The notes under the pieces are model-generated. The model worked only from the letters and a program-made list of their open reading frames with translations, was not told where the DNA came from and searched no databases. A DNA stretch of 64,000 nucleotides from Chungangia koreensis (GTDB taxonomy: Bacteria > Bacillota > Bacilli > Bacillales_A > Planococcaceae). Below are positions 24,519 to 33,197 of this stretch, piece after piece; position 1 is the first letter of the stretch, and every line of letters begins with the position of its first letter. A program made the position numbers and the translations under genes. The stretch lies in the NCBI RefSeq assembly GCF_042651785.1, contig NZ_JBHSEC010000020.1, positions 1 through 64,000 on the forward strand, in the 5' to 3' direction.

Positions 24519-26372
24519 ATGAGGCAACTCTTTGGTTTTATTGCAACAATAATCGCTATTCCCGTATTGTTTTTCATGTACAAATTGCTAATCTCCGAAT
24601 TAGAAACAAATTCTGAATTACAACGTAACATGTCTTCAGCCGTAAATTTTGAGGCGCCCTCCCCTCCTGCTCCGGTCGTATTGAAGGATAGTACTGGACA
24701 AGTATTTTCGGAAGATTACGTTGAATGGAGGCAGCCTCTTACATTAGAAAAGATTCCTTATTTACTGCAGCAACTTTTTATATATAGTGAAGATTTACGT
24801 TTTTATGAGCATGAAGGATATGATTTCTCTGCAATTGTCCGCGCGTTTCTGGTCAATTCATCAAGTGATGGGATTGAACAAGGCGGAAGTACCATTACGC
24901 AGCAGCTGGTAAGGATGAAATATCTATCGGCAGAACAGTCCTACGAACGGAAAGTGACCGAACTTTTATATGCAAGAGAACTGGAGAAACAATTTGAAAA
25001 AGAAGAGATTTTAGAGATGTACATGAATGAAATGTATTTTGGGAATTTGGTATATGGAGTAGGTGCAGCTTCTACCTACTATTTTAATAAGCCATTGTCT
25101 GAACTGAATGGTGCTGAGCTTGCGTTCATCGCTTCGATTCCAAACAATCCCTCCCTCTATGATCCGTTGAAAAACTTTGATCGGACAAAAGAACGACAGG
25201 AACGGTTGTTGGATATTTTAGTACGGGAAACGGTCATTACGCAAGAACAAGCCGAGGACTTTAAAGAAATGCCTATTACACTGAATGTCAAAGAGAAGAA
25301 AAATCTTTACCCTTCGTATAGCACATTTGTATTACAAGAGTTTAAGGAATTAGTCGGAGAAAGTGAAGGTTTTACAGAGAGGTTATCGAAAGCTACGGAT
25401 CCCATTGTACGGGACCGTATTCAATCGGAGTTTGATAAAAGATTGTCGGATTTACAAGCATCTGGGATCGTAATAGACACTTCGCTTAATCCAACAAAAC
25501 AAAAAATGATTGAACTGAACATGTCTTCACGACTACGGACAAATGAACTTCAAGCAGGTGGAGCAGTAATCGATAACAAAAACCGTGAAATTATTGCAGT
25601 TTACGGAGGGAAGGGTTATAAAAAATATGATTTTAACCGAGCATTCCAAGCAGTAAGACAACCCGGCTCTGCCATTAAACCATTGCTTGTTTATGCCCCC
25701 CTTTTCGAGTCTGTTTCATATGTACCTGATTCAATTGTAGATGGAAGTCAAATATGTATCGGTAACTATTGCCCCAATAATTATGGTGGAGCCGTCTATG
25801 GGAATGTTTCCATTCGAGATGCATTCAAGCATAGCTACAATTCCGTTGCAGTGCGCATGTTCCAGAAAGTCGGCATCGACCAAGCCTTTTCCTATTTGGA
25901 ACCTTTCAATTTCAATCATATTACAGAAAAGGACCACACCTATCCAGCCGCATTGGGCGGTTTTGAATCAGGAATGACTGTACTTGAGATGGCGGATGCC
26001 TATACGAGTTTCATAGACGGTCTTTATAAACCTGTTAGAGCGATACGCTCCGTAAAAAATACTGAAGGTCAAGTACTCTATCAGTGGAATGAAGAAAAGC
26101 ATTCTGTTTGGAAGCCAAAGACAGTAAACATGATTAGAGAATTGCTTTCCGAAGTAGTGGAGTCAGGTACAGGCAGGGGCATTTCAACAAACTCTTCTTA
26201 CATTGGGGCGAAAACTGGAACAACTGATAACTATCATGACTACTGGATTGCAGGTATGAATGATCAGTACACAGCCGCTGTGTGGATGGGCTACGATCGT
26301 CCTCGAAATATGAAACATCTTCAATCTGATAAGATACAGCATGATCTGTTTTCCATCCTAATTGAAAAATAG
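24519..26372 (+). CDS. pbpD: Class A penicillin-binding protein (glycosyltransferase and transpeptidase), PbpD-like
   Basis: This 617-aa bifunctional peptidoglycan synthase has an N-terminal membrane anchor (about 4-25). A GT51 glycosyltransferase follows (about 60-235), with SEDLRFYEHEGYD holding the catalytic glutamate and GGSTITQQL. A transpeptidase domain comes last (about 345-610), with the active-site SAIK in RQPGSAIKP, the SYN motif in HSYNSV and GAKTGTT. It elongates and cross-links the wall outside the membrane. Its size and its place in the yug-yuf region suggest PbpD (PBP4), but assignment among class A paralogues is tentative. Confidence 0.9.
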   Translation: MRQLFGFIATIIAIPVLFFMYKLLISELETNSELQRNMSSAVNFEAPSPPAPVVLKDSTGQVFSEDYVEWRQPLTLEKIPYLLQQLFIYSEDLRFYEHEGYDFSAIVRAFLVNSSSDGIEQGGSTITQQLVRMKYLSAEQSYERKVTELLYARELEKQFEKEEILEMYMNEMYFGNLVYGVGAASTYYFNKPLSELNGAELAFIASIPNNPSLYDPLKNFDRTKERQERLLDILVRETVITQEQAEDFKEMPITLNVKEKKNLYPSYSTFVLQEFKELVGESEGFTERLSKATDPIVRDRIQSEFDKRLSDLQASGIVIDTSLNPTKQKMIELNMSSRLRTNELQAGGAVIDNKNREIIAVYGGKGYKKYDFNRAFQAVRQPGSAIKPLLVYAPLFESVSYVPDSIVDGSQICIGNYCPNNYGGAVYGNVSIRDAFKHSYNSVAVRMFQKVGIDQAFSYLEPFNFNHITEKDHTYPAALGGFESGMTVLEMADAYTSFIDGLYKPVRAIRSVKNTEGQVLYQWNEEKHSVWKPKTVNMIRELLSEVVESGTGRGISTNSSYIGAKTGTTDNYHDYWIAGMNDQYTAAVWMGYDRPRNMKHLQSDKIQHDLFSILIEK

Positions 26373-26399
26373 CAGTTGAGACATAAGGTCTCAACTGCT
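26371..26399. terminator. Bidirectional terminator between pbpD and yufK
   Basis: AGCAGTTGAGAC (26371-26382) pairs perfectly with GTCTCAACTGCT (26388-26399), with T-rich DNA following. It overlaps the stop codons of both convergent genes. Confidence 0.9.
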
Positions 26400-26969
26400 T
26401 TTATTTTCATCTAAAATTGGCAGACTTGCCATGAGCCCGTTATATAGTTTCAAAAGAACGTATAGTATGAACGCGATGAAGACACTCCACACAACAATTT
26501 CAAAAACTACCATTCCAATCATGCTCAGGAGATTCATATAATGACTCATCCGGTAAACGACATATACAAAATAAATAAATGTTGTTATAAGAAAGATGCC
26601 AATGAGGATTTGCAGCGATTGAATACCAATGACAGATAACATAGAACCTACAAAGTAAATGACATTCCCGGAGCGGGCTTCACGAAACCCTTCTCCGCTG
26701 ACGTCTTTAGAAAAAAATAGCATAGCAAATTCATGAATTGTTTCAGCAATCAGCTTAAGTGCCGAAAACACCATGAAGAAACTGAAAGAAAGGATAATCA
26801 GTAAAAATACCCTCAATTGAAAATCACTTAAAAATTCGCGCATTCCAGCGTAAAGCCCGATTTCCTTGAAGAAGGAAATCGCTTCTGTGACACTATATAA
26901 TCCAAACGTCAAACTGAACAAAATGATAGTAGCAAGCGGCATAAAGCCAAAAACATATGGGTTTTTCAT
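26391..26969 (-). CDS. yufK: YufK-like (DUF5366) membrane protein
   Basis: The 192-aa protein has about five membrane helices and few charged loops. In size and in place next to mrp it matches B. subtilis YufK; no function is known. ATG 26969 has AGGA upstream. It is divergent from the mrp operon with about 160 nt between them. Confidence 0.75.
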   Translation of the reverse strand: MKNPYVFGFMPLATIILFSLTFGLYSVTEAISFFKEIGLYAGMREFLSDFQLRVFLLIILSFSFFMVFSALKLIAETIHEFAMLFFSKDVSGEGFREARSGNVIYFVGSMLSVIGIQSLQILIGIFLITTFIYFVYVVYRMSHYMNLLSMIGMVVFEIVVWSVFIAFILYVLLKLYNGLMASLPILDENKSS

Positions 26970-27082
26970 AAAAAAATCCTCATTTTAAACTGATGTTCTT
27001 TCATATTTAATAACGTTTCAGAAAACCTGAATTGGCACAAAATGACGGGGACAAACAAATGCACCGCCTTACATTTAAGTGC

Positions 27083-27088
27083 TATAAT
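27083..27088 (+). promoter_or_regulatory. Probable extended -10 promoter of the mrp operon
   Basis: TGCTATAAT (27080-27088) fits an extended -10 about 40 nt upstream of the mrpA start. No good -35 box lies 17 nt upstream. Confidence 0.5.
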
Positions 27089-27127
27089 TCACAGTATACT
27101 GTATTTTTCTTAGAAAGGGGGATAACT

Positions 27128-29548
27128 TTGCTGCTTGTTTCAATGATTTTTTGGCCCTTATTGGCAGCAATTTTCTTGCCGCTACTATTTAAAAAGATTC
27201 CATCCATCCATACCGGCTGGTTCGTTCTTTTAGTACCTGTTACATTAGCATCTATGTACATCAGTTATATCCCGGTTACTAAGGATGGCGGAGCGCTAAC
27301 TTCTGAAATACCTTGGATTCCTTCATTAGGCGTTTCAGTGGTGTCATACATAGATGGATTAAGCTTGTTGTTCTCCTTGCTCATCACCATCATAGGTGCT
27401 CTTGTCGTGCTATATTCCATTTTCTATTTGGACAAGAAGCGGGAGCAACTTCATAATTTCTATATTTACCTGCTCATCTTCATGAGCGCCATGTTAGGGG
27501 TTGTTCAGTCGGACAACATGGTTTCCCTTTATATGTTCTGGGAGCTTACGTCGATCTCCTCATTCCTACTGATCGGCTATTGGTTCAATCGGGACGCGTC
27601 CAGATTCGGTGCATTAAAGTCAATGATGATCACTGTATTTGGTGGACTAATGATGCTCGGAGGATTCGTATTACTCGGAATCATGGGCGATACATTTTCA
27701 ATACGGGAACTGGTTAGCCAAGGCACATCCTTATCTGAGCATCCGCTCTTTATTTGGGCTTTGATTCTGATTCTGTTAGGTGCATTTACAAAATCAGCTC
27801 AATTTCCGTTCTATATTTGGCTACCCGATGCAATGGAGGCACCTACACCAGTCAGTGCCTACCTTCACTCGGCCACAATGGTCAAGGCGGGAATATACTT
27901 AGTAGCCCGCTTCACACCTATCTTTGCAGTTTCCGAAACATGGATCTGGCTTGTTACGGGAATCGGACTTTTGACTCTCTTCTGGGGATCTTTCTTTGCA
28001 TTAAAACAGACAGATCTCAAAGGGATTTTGGCCTTCTCCACGGTCAGCCAGCTCGGTTTGATCATGTCCTTACTGGGTGCTGCATCTGTCGCATTTCATG
28101 TGGATGGAGCCGAAGATACAGTGTTCAGATACGCTGCCTTCGCAGCAATCTTCCATTTAATTAACCATGCAACGTTTAAAGGTAGTCTCTTCATGATTGC
28201 GGGAATCGTCGATCATGAGGCAGGTACAAGGGACATCCGGAAACTTGGCGGTTTAATGAGCTTGATGCCGATCAGCTTTACGGTTGCACTCATTGGTTCA
28301 TTTTCAATGGCAGGAATTCCTCCGTTTAACGGATTCCTAAGTAAGGAAATGTTCCTGACGGCCATGGTCTCCTTTACTGAATTTAACTTATTTTCATTTG
28401 ACACATGGGGTATCTTGTTCCCGATTGTCGCATGGATTGCAAGTGTCTTCACGTTCGTTTATAGTTTCTATTTTGTATTCAGGACCTTTACAGGGAAGCT
28501 TCAGGAAGAGAAATTACCGAAGCATCCGCATGAAGCACCAATCGGTATGTTAGTTTCCCCTGTTCTACTGGGGCTACTTGTAATTGTAATTTTCTTCATA
28601 CCGAACATTGTCGGAGATTTACTTGTTAAACCGGCTGTAGCAGCCATTCAACCGTTCTTGTATAATTCACCATCCATGGTGGACATTCATGTTTCTGCAT
28701 GGCACGGTGCAAATACTGAGTTTTACATGACACTTGGCATTATTGCATTAGGTCTCCTTCTGTACTTCACTTTAAATCGTTGGCAGAAGCTTTATGCGTA
28801 CACTCCGGAACGATTTAAGTTGAATGGTTTCTATGATGGAATGATGCGTGCCAGCGAATCAGGCATGAATAGTTTTTCTAATCGATACATGACTGGTTCG
28901 ATCCGTCATTATCTGATGTATATGTTTACATTTATCATCCTGATTACGATTGGAACTTTAATTGTAAAAGATGGATTTGCCATTAACTTTTCAGATTCAG
29001 CTTCAATTAGCGTTTACCATGTCATTTTGATGATTATTTTAGTCATTAGTACTTTAACAGTCATCGGTGCGACCAACCGTATGATTTCCATCATCGCTTT
29101 AGGTGCAACGGGTTATACGGTTTCCCTTTTCTATGTATTATTCAAGGCACCGGACTTGGCGTTGACTCAACTTGTCATCGAAACAGTCTCGGTTGCACTA
29201 TTCATGTTAGCTTTCTATCATTTACCGAGTGAAAGTAAACATGTCGAATCTAAAGGTTATCGCTTCGGGAATTTCCTTATTGCTTTAGGAGTTGGCGTAA
29301 CAGTTACTTTAGTTGCCCTTTCCGCCCATTCTCAGAAGATGATTCCGTCTATCAAAAAATATTATGAAGAAACAGTCTACACGGAAGCTGGTGGCGGTAA
29401 CATCGTCAACGTCATCTTAGTTGACTATCGTGGATTTGATACATTATTTGAAATTGCGGTGTTATCGATCGCTTCTATTGGAATCATTGGAATGATCAAA
29501 TTGAGGCTATCCAAAAAGAAGGAGGTGGATGGCATTGAAAACAAATGA
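27128..29548 (+). CDS. mrpA: Na+/H+ antiporter subunit A
   Basis: This large membrane subunit (806 aa, about 20 helices) of the Mrp antiporter is related to NuoL of complex I. The conserved core VSLYMFWELTSISSFLLIGYW, KSAQFPFYIWLPDAMEAPTPVSAYLHSATMVKAG (in parts) and NHATFKGSLFMIAG is present, as is the MrpA-specific C-terminal extension. Mrp exchanges cytosolic Na+ for protons at the membrane, giving Na+ and alkali tolerance. TTG 27128 is chosen because GGGGG lies 6 nt upstream and the length then fits MrpA (about 800 aa); the open frame starts 32 codons earlier. Confidence 0.96.
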   Translation: MLLVSMIFWPLLAAIFLPLLFKKIPSIHTGWFVLLVPVTLASMYISYIPVTKDGGALTSEIPWIPSLGVSVVSYIDGLSLLFSLLITIIGALVVLYSIFYLDKKREQLHNFYIYLLIFMSAMLGVVQSDNMVSLYMFWELTSISSFLLIGYWFNRDASRFGALKSMMITVFGGLMMLGGFVLLGIMGDTFSIRELVSQGTSLSEHPLFIWALILILLGAFTKSAQFPFYIWLPDAMEAPTPVSAYLHSATMVKAGIYLVARFTPIFAVSETWIWLVTGIGLLTLFWGSFFALKQTDLKGILAFSTVSQLGLIMSLLGAASVAFHVDGAEDTVFRYAAFAAIFHLINHATFKGSLFMIAGIVDHEAGTRDIRKLGGLMSLMPISFTVALIGSFSMAGIPPFNGFLSKEMFLTAMVSFTEFNLFSFDTWGILFPIVAWIASVFTFVYSFYFVFRTFTGKLQEEKLPKHPHEAPIGMLVSPVLLGLLVIVIFFIPNIVGDLLVKPAVAAIQPFLYNSPSMVDIHVSAWHGANTEFYMTLGIIALGLLLYFTLNRWQKLYAYTPERFKLNGFYDGMMRASESGMNSFSNRYMTGSIRHYLMYMFTFIILITIGTLIVKDGFAINFSDSASISVYHVILMIILVISTLTVIGATNRMISIIALGATGYTVSLFYVLFKAPDLALTQLVIETVSVALFMLAFYHLPSESKHVESKGYRFGNFLIALGVGVTVTLVALSAHSQKMIPSIKKYYEETVYTEAGGGNIVNVILVDYRGFDTLFEIAVLSIASIGIIGMIKLRLSKKKEVDGIENK

Positions 29549-29957
29549 TGTTATATTGCAGACGGCAACAAAAGTACTGTTCTTCATGATCATTTTGTTT
29601 GCTATCCACATTTTCTTCGCGGGCCATTATACCCCAGGTGGTGGGTTTGTTGGTGGGCTGATTACATCGAGTGCCATTATCCTTCTGATATTAGCTTTCG
29701 ATTTAAAAACAGTGAAAAACATTTTACCGATCAATTACACCTATATGACTGCAACAGGGTTGGTTATTGCATTGGCAACAGCTGCAGCATCCATTTTCTT
29801 TAATGTCCCATTTTTCACCCATGCATTCGATTATTTCGAACTACCTTTGTTCGGAAAAACGTCATTGCATAGTGCTACACTTTTTGACTTGGGTGTATAC
29901 ATGGTCGTAGTTGGAGTTACCATGACCATTATTCAAACGTTAGGGGAGGATGAATAA
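29535..29957 (+). CDS. mrpB: Na+/H+ antiporter subunit B
   Basis: This 140-aa subunit has four helices, with the MrpB/MnhB core FAGHYTPGGGFVGGLITSSA. It is needed for assembly of the Mrp complex. AAGGAGGT (29519-29526) is too close to ATG 29529 and better placed for TTG 29535 (giving MKTNDVIL, as in B. subtilis MrpB), so TTG is used. It overlaps the end of mrpA by 14 nt, and its stop codon shares a base with the mrpC start, indicating translational coupling. Confidence 0.93.
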   Translation: MKTNDVILQTATKVLFFMIILFAIHIFFAGHYTPGGGFVGGLITSSAIILLILAFDLKTVKNILPINYTYMTATGLVIALATAAASIFFNVPFFTHAFDYFELPLFGKTSLHSATLFDLGVYMVVVGVTMTIIQTLGEDE

Positions 29958-30298
29958 TGGAAATTCTTATGTCAGTCCTAATCGGCTTATTATTTTTTGC
30001 AGCCGTTTACCTTATGCTATCTAAAAGCTTACTCCGAATCATTGTTGGAACAGGACTGTTGAGCCACGGTGCTCATTTACTCATCCTGACAATGGGCGGA
30101 CTAGGCGGAGAGTCCCCACCGGTCGTAGCTGACGGTGTGACGAACTATGCGGATCCGTTACCACAAGCTTTAATACTGACAGCAATCGTCATCAGCTTTG
30201 GTGTAACTGCCTTTTTCCTTGTCATTGCTTATAGAGCATACCAGGAATTACATACGGATGACGTAAATCTGATGAGAGGAAATGAAGACCATGATTAA
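29957..30298 (+). CDS. mrpC: Na+/H+ antiporter subunit C
   Basis: The 113-aa subunit is homologous to NuoK, with three helices and the conserved GLLSHGAHLLILTMGG and ADPLPQALILTAIVISFG segments. It is part of the membrane antiporter module next to MrpD. ATG 29957 overlaps the mrpB stop (TAATG) and follows GGGGAGG. Confidence 0.95.
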   Translation: MEILMSVLIGLLFFAAVYLMLSKSLLRIIVGTGLLSHGAHLLILTMGGLGGESPPVVADGVTNYADPLPQALILTAIVISFGVTAFFLVIAYRAYQELHTDDVNLMRGNEDHD

Positions 30299-31772
30299 CT
30301 TGCCTTTATTCCCGATCATCATCCCTTTCTTTTTTGCGATGTTGCTGTTGTTCATGCCAAAGAAAGTGAAAGCTCAAAGAGTTCTAACGACCATCGCGCT
30401 ATTACTGAATATCCTGGTTGTTTCTTATCTGATTTCAGTAGTGAAAAGTGAAGGAATCCAATCTGTCACGCTCGGAAGTTGGCCAGCACCTTTCGGAATA
30501 ACAATGGTTTCAGATATGTTGTCGGCGTTGTTGGTTTTATCGTCAACCATTATTACGTTATTTGTAGTGCTGTATAGTTTCCGGGCAATTGGTGAGGATC
30601 GGGAAAGATTCTATTACTACCCTGCTATTCTTTTTATGTTGACTGGCGTGAACGGTGCCTTTACAACAGGCGATATATTTAATATGTTCGTCTTTTTCGA
30701 GGTCCTTCTCATGTCTTCTTATGTATTGATTGTCCTTGGTGGAGAAAAAGTCCAGCTTAGGGAATCCATCAAGTATTTATTAGTGAATGTTATATCTTCT
30801 GCCATTTTCGTTATTACAGTGGCTATGTTGTACTCAGTAGTTGGAACGTTGAATATGGCCGATATCTCTATGAAAATTGGTGAGATTGGCCAACCTGGGA
30901 TTATTACCGTCATTGCCATTCTTTTCTTAGTTGTCTTTGGCCTGAAAGGTGCTATTTTCCCTCTCTACTTCTGGTTGCCGGGATCCTATGCAGCACCACC
31001 AATACCAGTGTTGACATTATTCGGGGCACTTTTAACTAAAGTAGGCGTTTACGCCATCATGCGTACATACAACTTGTTCTTCATTTTCGACAAAGGGTAC
31101 ACGCATGAAATCTTAATGATTGTGGCTCTTCTTACAATTGTAGCTGGCTGTATCGGTGCTCTCGCTTACTTCGATCTAAAGCAGATTATTATTTATAACA
31201 TTATCATTGCAGTTGGTGTCATTCTCTTTGGCGCATCACTTTCAAACGAAACAGCGATGACAGGATCAGTATTCTACTTGATCCATGACATTCTAATTAA
31301 AGGTGCTCTTTTCCTTCTGATTGGTGTTATAGCAGCAGTTACCGGCACCACCAACTTACGTAAAATGGGTGGTCTGATGAAAACCCACCCTGCCCTTGGC
31401 TGGATGTATTTAGTAGCTGCCTTCGGATTAGCAGGAATTCCTCCACTTAGTGGGTTTGCAGGAAAATTACTTATCGTACAGGGCGGTTTTGCGGAAGGGG
31501 AACTTTTGGGAACCATAGTTATATTAGCTTCAAGCTTAGTGGTACTACTATCGGTAATCCGAATTTTCATCTATGCCTTCTGGGGCGAAGAAAAGCCCGT
31601 TCAAGGAGTTGGGAAATCTACCTATAGACAACTTTTCACCCCCGCTGTGATTCTTACCTGCATTACGATTCTCTACGGAGTTGGGGCAGAATTCATCGTT
31701 CCATTCATGCAGGATGCAGGACAAGTATTACATCAACCATCCATCTATACAGATGCGGTATTAAAGGAGTAG
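30291..31772 (+). CDS. mrpD: Na+/H+ antiporter subunit D
   Basis: The 493-aa subunit is homologous to NuoM/NuoN, with about 14 helices and the proton-channel features FFEVLLMSSYVLIV and GLKGAIFPLYFWLPGSYAAP. It provides one of the ion paths of the Mrp complex. ATG 30291 is preferred over ATG 30282 because AGAGG is only 2 nt from the first ATG, and the resulting MINLPLFPIIIP start fits other MrpD proteins. It overlaps mrpC by 8 nt. Confidence 0.95.
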   Translation: MINLPLFPIIIPFFFAMLLLFMPKKVKAQRVLTTIALLLNILVVSYLISVVKSEGIQSVTLGSWPAPFGITMVSDMLSALLVLSSTIITLFVVLYSFRAIGEDRERFYYYPAILFMLTGVNGAFTTGDIFNMFVFFEVLLMSSYVLIVLGGEKVQLRESIKYLLVNVISSAIFVITVAMLYSVVGTLNMADISMKIGEIGQPGIITVIAILFLVVFGLKGAIFPLYFWLPGSYAAPPIPVLTLFGALLTKVGVYAIMRTYNLFFIFDKGYTHEILMIVALLTIVAGCIGALAYFDLKQIIIYNIIIAVGVILFGASLSNETAMTGSVFYLIHDILIKGALFLLIGVIAAVTGTTNLRKMGGLMKTHPALGWMYLVAAFGLAGIPPLSGFAGKLLIVQGGFAEGELLGTIVILASSLVVLLSVIRIFIYAFWGEEKPVQGVGKSTYRQLFTPAVILTCITILYGVGAEFIVPFMQDAGQVLHQPSIYTDAVLKE

Positions 31773-31778
31773 ATGACG

Positions 31779-32258
31779 ATGGCTATTCAAATCCTATTAA
31801 ACTTCTTTGTTGCAGTCGTTTGGACATTTATAACAGGAACTTTCACGGCACACAAGTTTATCATCGGGTGGTTAATCGGAGCTATTCTACTATTCCTGAT
31901 GCGAAGATTCCTAAGCGAAAGGTTCTATTTCGCCAGAATTTGGTCGATGGTAAAATTAATTATTCTCTTTTTAAAAGAATTGATCCTTTCGAACATTGCA
32001 GTAATGAAGTTAGTGTTAGAACCTACATTACCAGTAAGTCCGGCAATTTTTGCCTATCCGACTGAACTTCGATCCGACTGGGAAATCACCTTATTGTCAG
32101 TACTGATTACACTGACACCAGGAACGTTGGTAATAGATGTTTCCGAGGATCAGAAGACCTTATTCATCCATGCGATCCATGCAGATGAAATTGATGAAGC
32201 GATCAGTTCCATCAAAAATACGTTTGAAAAGGCGATTATGGAGGTGAGCCGTTCATGA
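31779..32258 (+). CDS. mrpE: Na+/H+ antiporter subunit E
   Basis: The 159-aa subunit has two N-terminal membrane helices and a soluble domain containing LLSVLITLTPGTLVIDVS, the MrpE signature. ATG 31779 (MAIQILL) is chosen over ATG 31773 because AAAGGAG is 9 nt from the former and 3 nt from the latter. It starts just after the mrpD stop and overlaps mrpF by 4 nt. Confidence 0.94.
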   Translation: MAIQILLNFFVAVVWTFITGTFTAHKFIIGWLIGAILLFLMRRFLSERFYFARIWSMVKLIILFLKELILSNIAVMKLVLEPTLPVSPAIFAYPTELRSDWEITLLSVLITLTPGTLVIDVSEDQKTLFIHAIHADEIDEAISSIKNTFEKAIMEVSRS

Positions 32259-32536
32259 TGACATTTATCTGGATCTGTTTGGTCATTTTAACGGCTGCCA
32301 TGATTGGAGTCGTCATCAGATTAGTTAAAGGCCCGACTGTGGCAGACCGGATTATTGCCCTTGATGCTTTAGGTATCGGTTTGGTGTCCACCGCCGCTTT
32401 AGTATCCATTTTGGTCGACACCGTTTTCTTTTCTGAAATCATCTTGCTGATCGCGATTATCGCGTTTATTGGTACAGTCGCCTTCTCTAAATTCATAGAG
32501 AAAGGAGCGATCATTGAAGTTGACGATGATCTTTAA
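32255..32536 (+). CDS. mrpF: Na+/H+ antiporter subunit F
   Basis: The 93-aa subunit has three helices, with the MrpF motif RLVKGPTVADRIIALDALG. MrpF has been linked to bile-salt (cholate) efflux as well as antiport in B. subtilis. ATG 32255 overlaps the mrpE stop (ATGA) and follows GGAGGTGA. Confidence 0.95.
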   Translation: MMTFIWICLVILTAAMIGVVIRLVKGPTVADRIIALDALGIGLVSTAALVSILVDTVFFSEIILLIAIIAFIGTVAFSKFIEKGAIIEVDDDL

Positions 32537-32879
32537 TATTCTCATTGGCTTTTTCATCATTGTAGGCCTGGTTTTTACAATCGTCGGTGCCATTGGGCTT
32601 ATTCGGTTACCTGATGTGTACACGCGGGCACATGCTGCTTCGAAGAGTTCCACATTAGGGGTCATGTCTATCCTTTTCGGGGTATTCCTCTACTTTTGGC
32701 TCATTAAAGACCATGTGAATCCCCATCTGATTATTGCGATCGTCTTTTTGTTCGCTACTTCACCTATTGGCGGTCATTTGATGGGACGAGCAGCATATAT
32801 CCATGGAATAAAACCGATTGAGGGTACAAAACCAGATGATTACAAAGATGAGTTACTTCGAAGAAAAGCATCAAAATAA
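32514..32879 (+). CDS. mrpG: Na+/H+ antiporter subunit G
   Basis: The 121-aa subunit has three helices, with the MrpG signature GLIRLPDVYTRAHAASKSST and TSPIGGHLMGRAAYIHG. It is the last gene of the operon, ending in a strong terminator. TTG 32514 is used because AAAGGAG lies 7 nt upstream; it overlaps mrpF by 23 nt. Confidence 0.95.
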   Translation: MKLTMIFNILIGFFIIVGLVFTIVGAIGLIRLPDVYTRAHAASKSSTLGVMSILFGVFLYFWLIKDHVNPHLIIAIVFLFATSPIGGHLMGRAAYIHGIKPIEGTKPDDYKDELLRRKASK

Positions 32880-32889
32880 GCATAAGAAA

Positions 32890-32924
32890 ACGCTTTTGCA
32901 CCATGTGCAAAAGCGTATTTTTTT
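32890..32924. terminator. Terminator of the mrp operon
   Basis: ACGCTTTTGCAC (32890-32901) pairs perfectly with GTGCAAAAGCGT (32905-32916), followed by ATTTTTTTT. It also serves the convergent Gly-rich gene. Confidence 0.92.
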
Positions 32925-33135
32925 ACCAGAAGTATGGGTAACCGCCGTAAAAAGGATATCCTCCAAAACCATATCCGTAACCAAACGGAGGGTAATATGG
33001 GTAGAATGGACGACCAAATCCACCTACTAAAGCCCCTCCAAGCAGGCCACCGGCTAACCCTCCTAAGAATGGACCCCCAAAACCAAACCCACCAAATCCA
33101 AATGGACGACCAAATCCGAATCCGAATCGTGGCAA
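32923..33135 (-). CDS. Small Gly/Phe/Tyr-rich low-complexity protein
   Basis: This 70-aa protein is almost entirely Gly, Phe, Tyr and Pro (for example FGFGFGRPFGFGGFGFGG at the start and GYGYGFGGYPFYGGYPYFW at the end), with a short AGGLLGGAL hydrophobic patch. Such proteins in spore formers are often spore-coat or surface components, but nothing here proves that. TTG 33135 has AAAGGAGG 9 nt upstream, which supports real translation. It lies between the mrp terminator and pepA, and its transcript runs convergent to mrp. Confidence 0.7.
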   Translation of the reverse strand: MPRFGFGFGRPFGFGGFGFGGPFLGGLAGGLLGGALVGGFGRPFYPYYPPFGYGYGFGGYPFYGGYPYFW

Positions 33136-33197
33136 AACGTCTCCTCCTTTCCCCCTTATGTTATGCTTTGAGGGAAAAGTAGAGATAGGTCGTTTGC

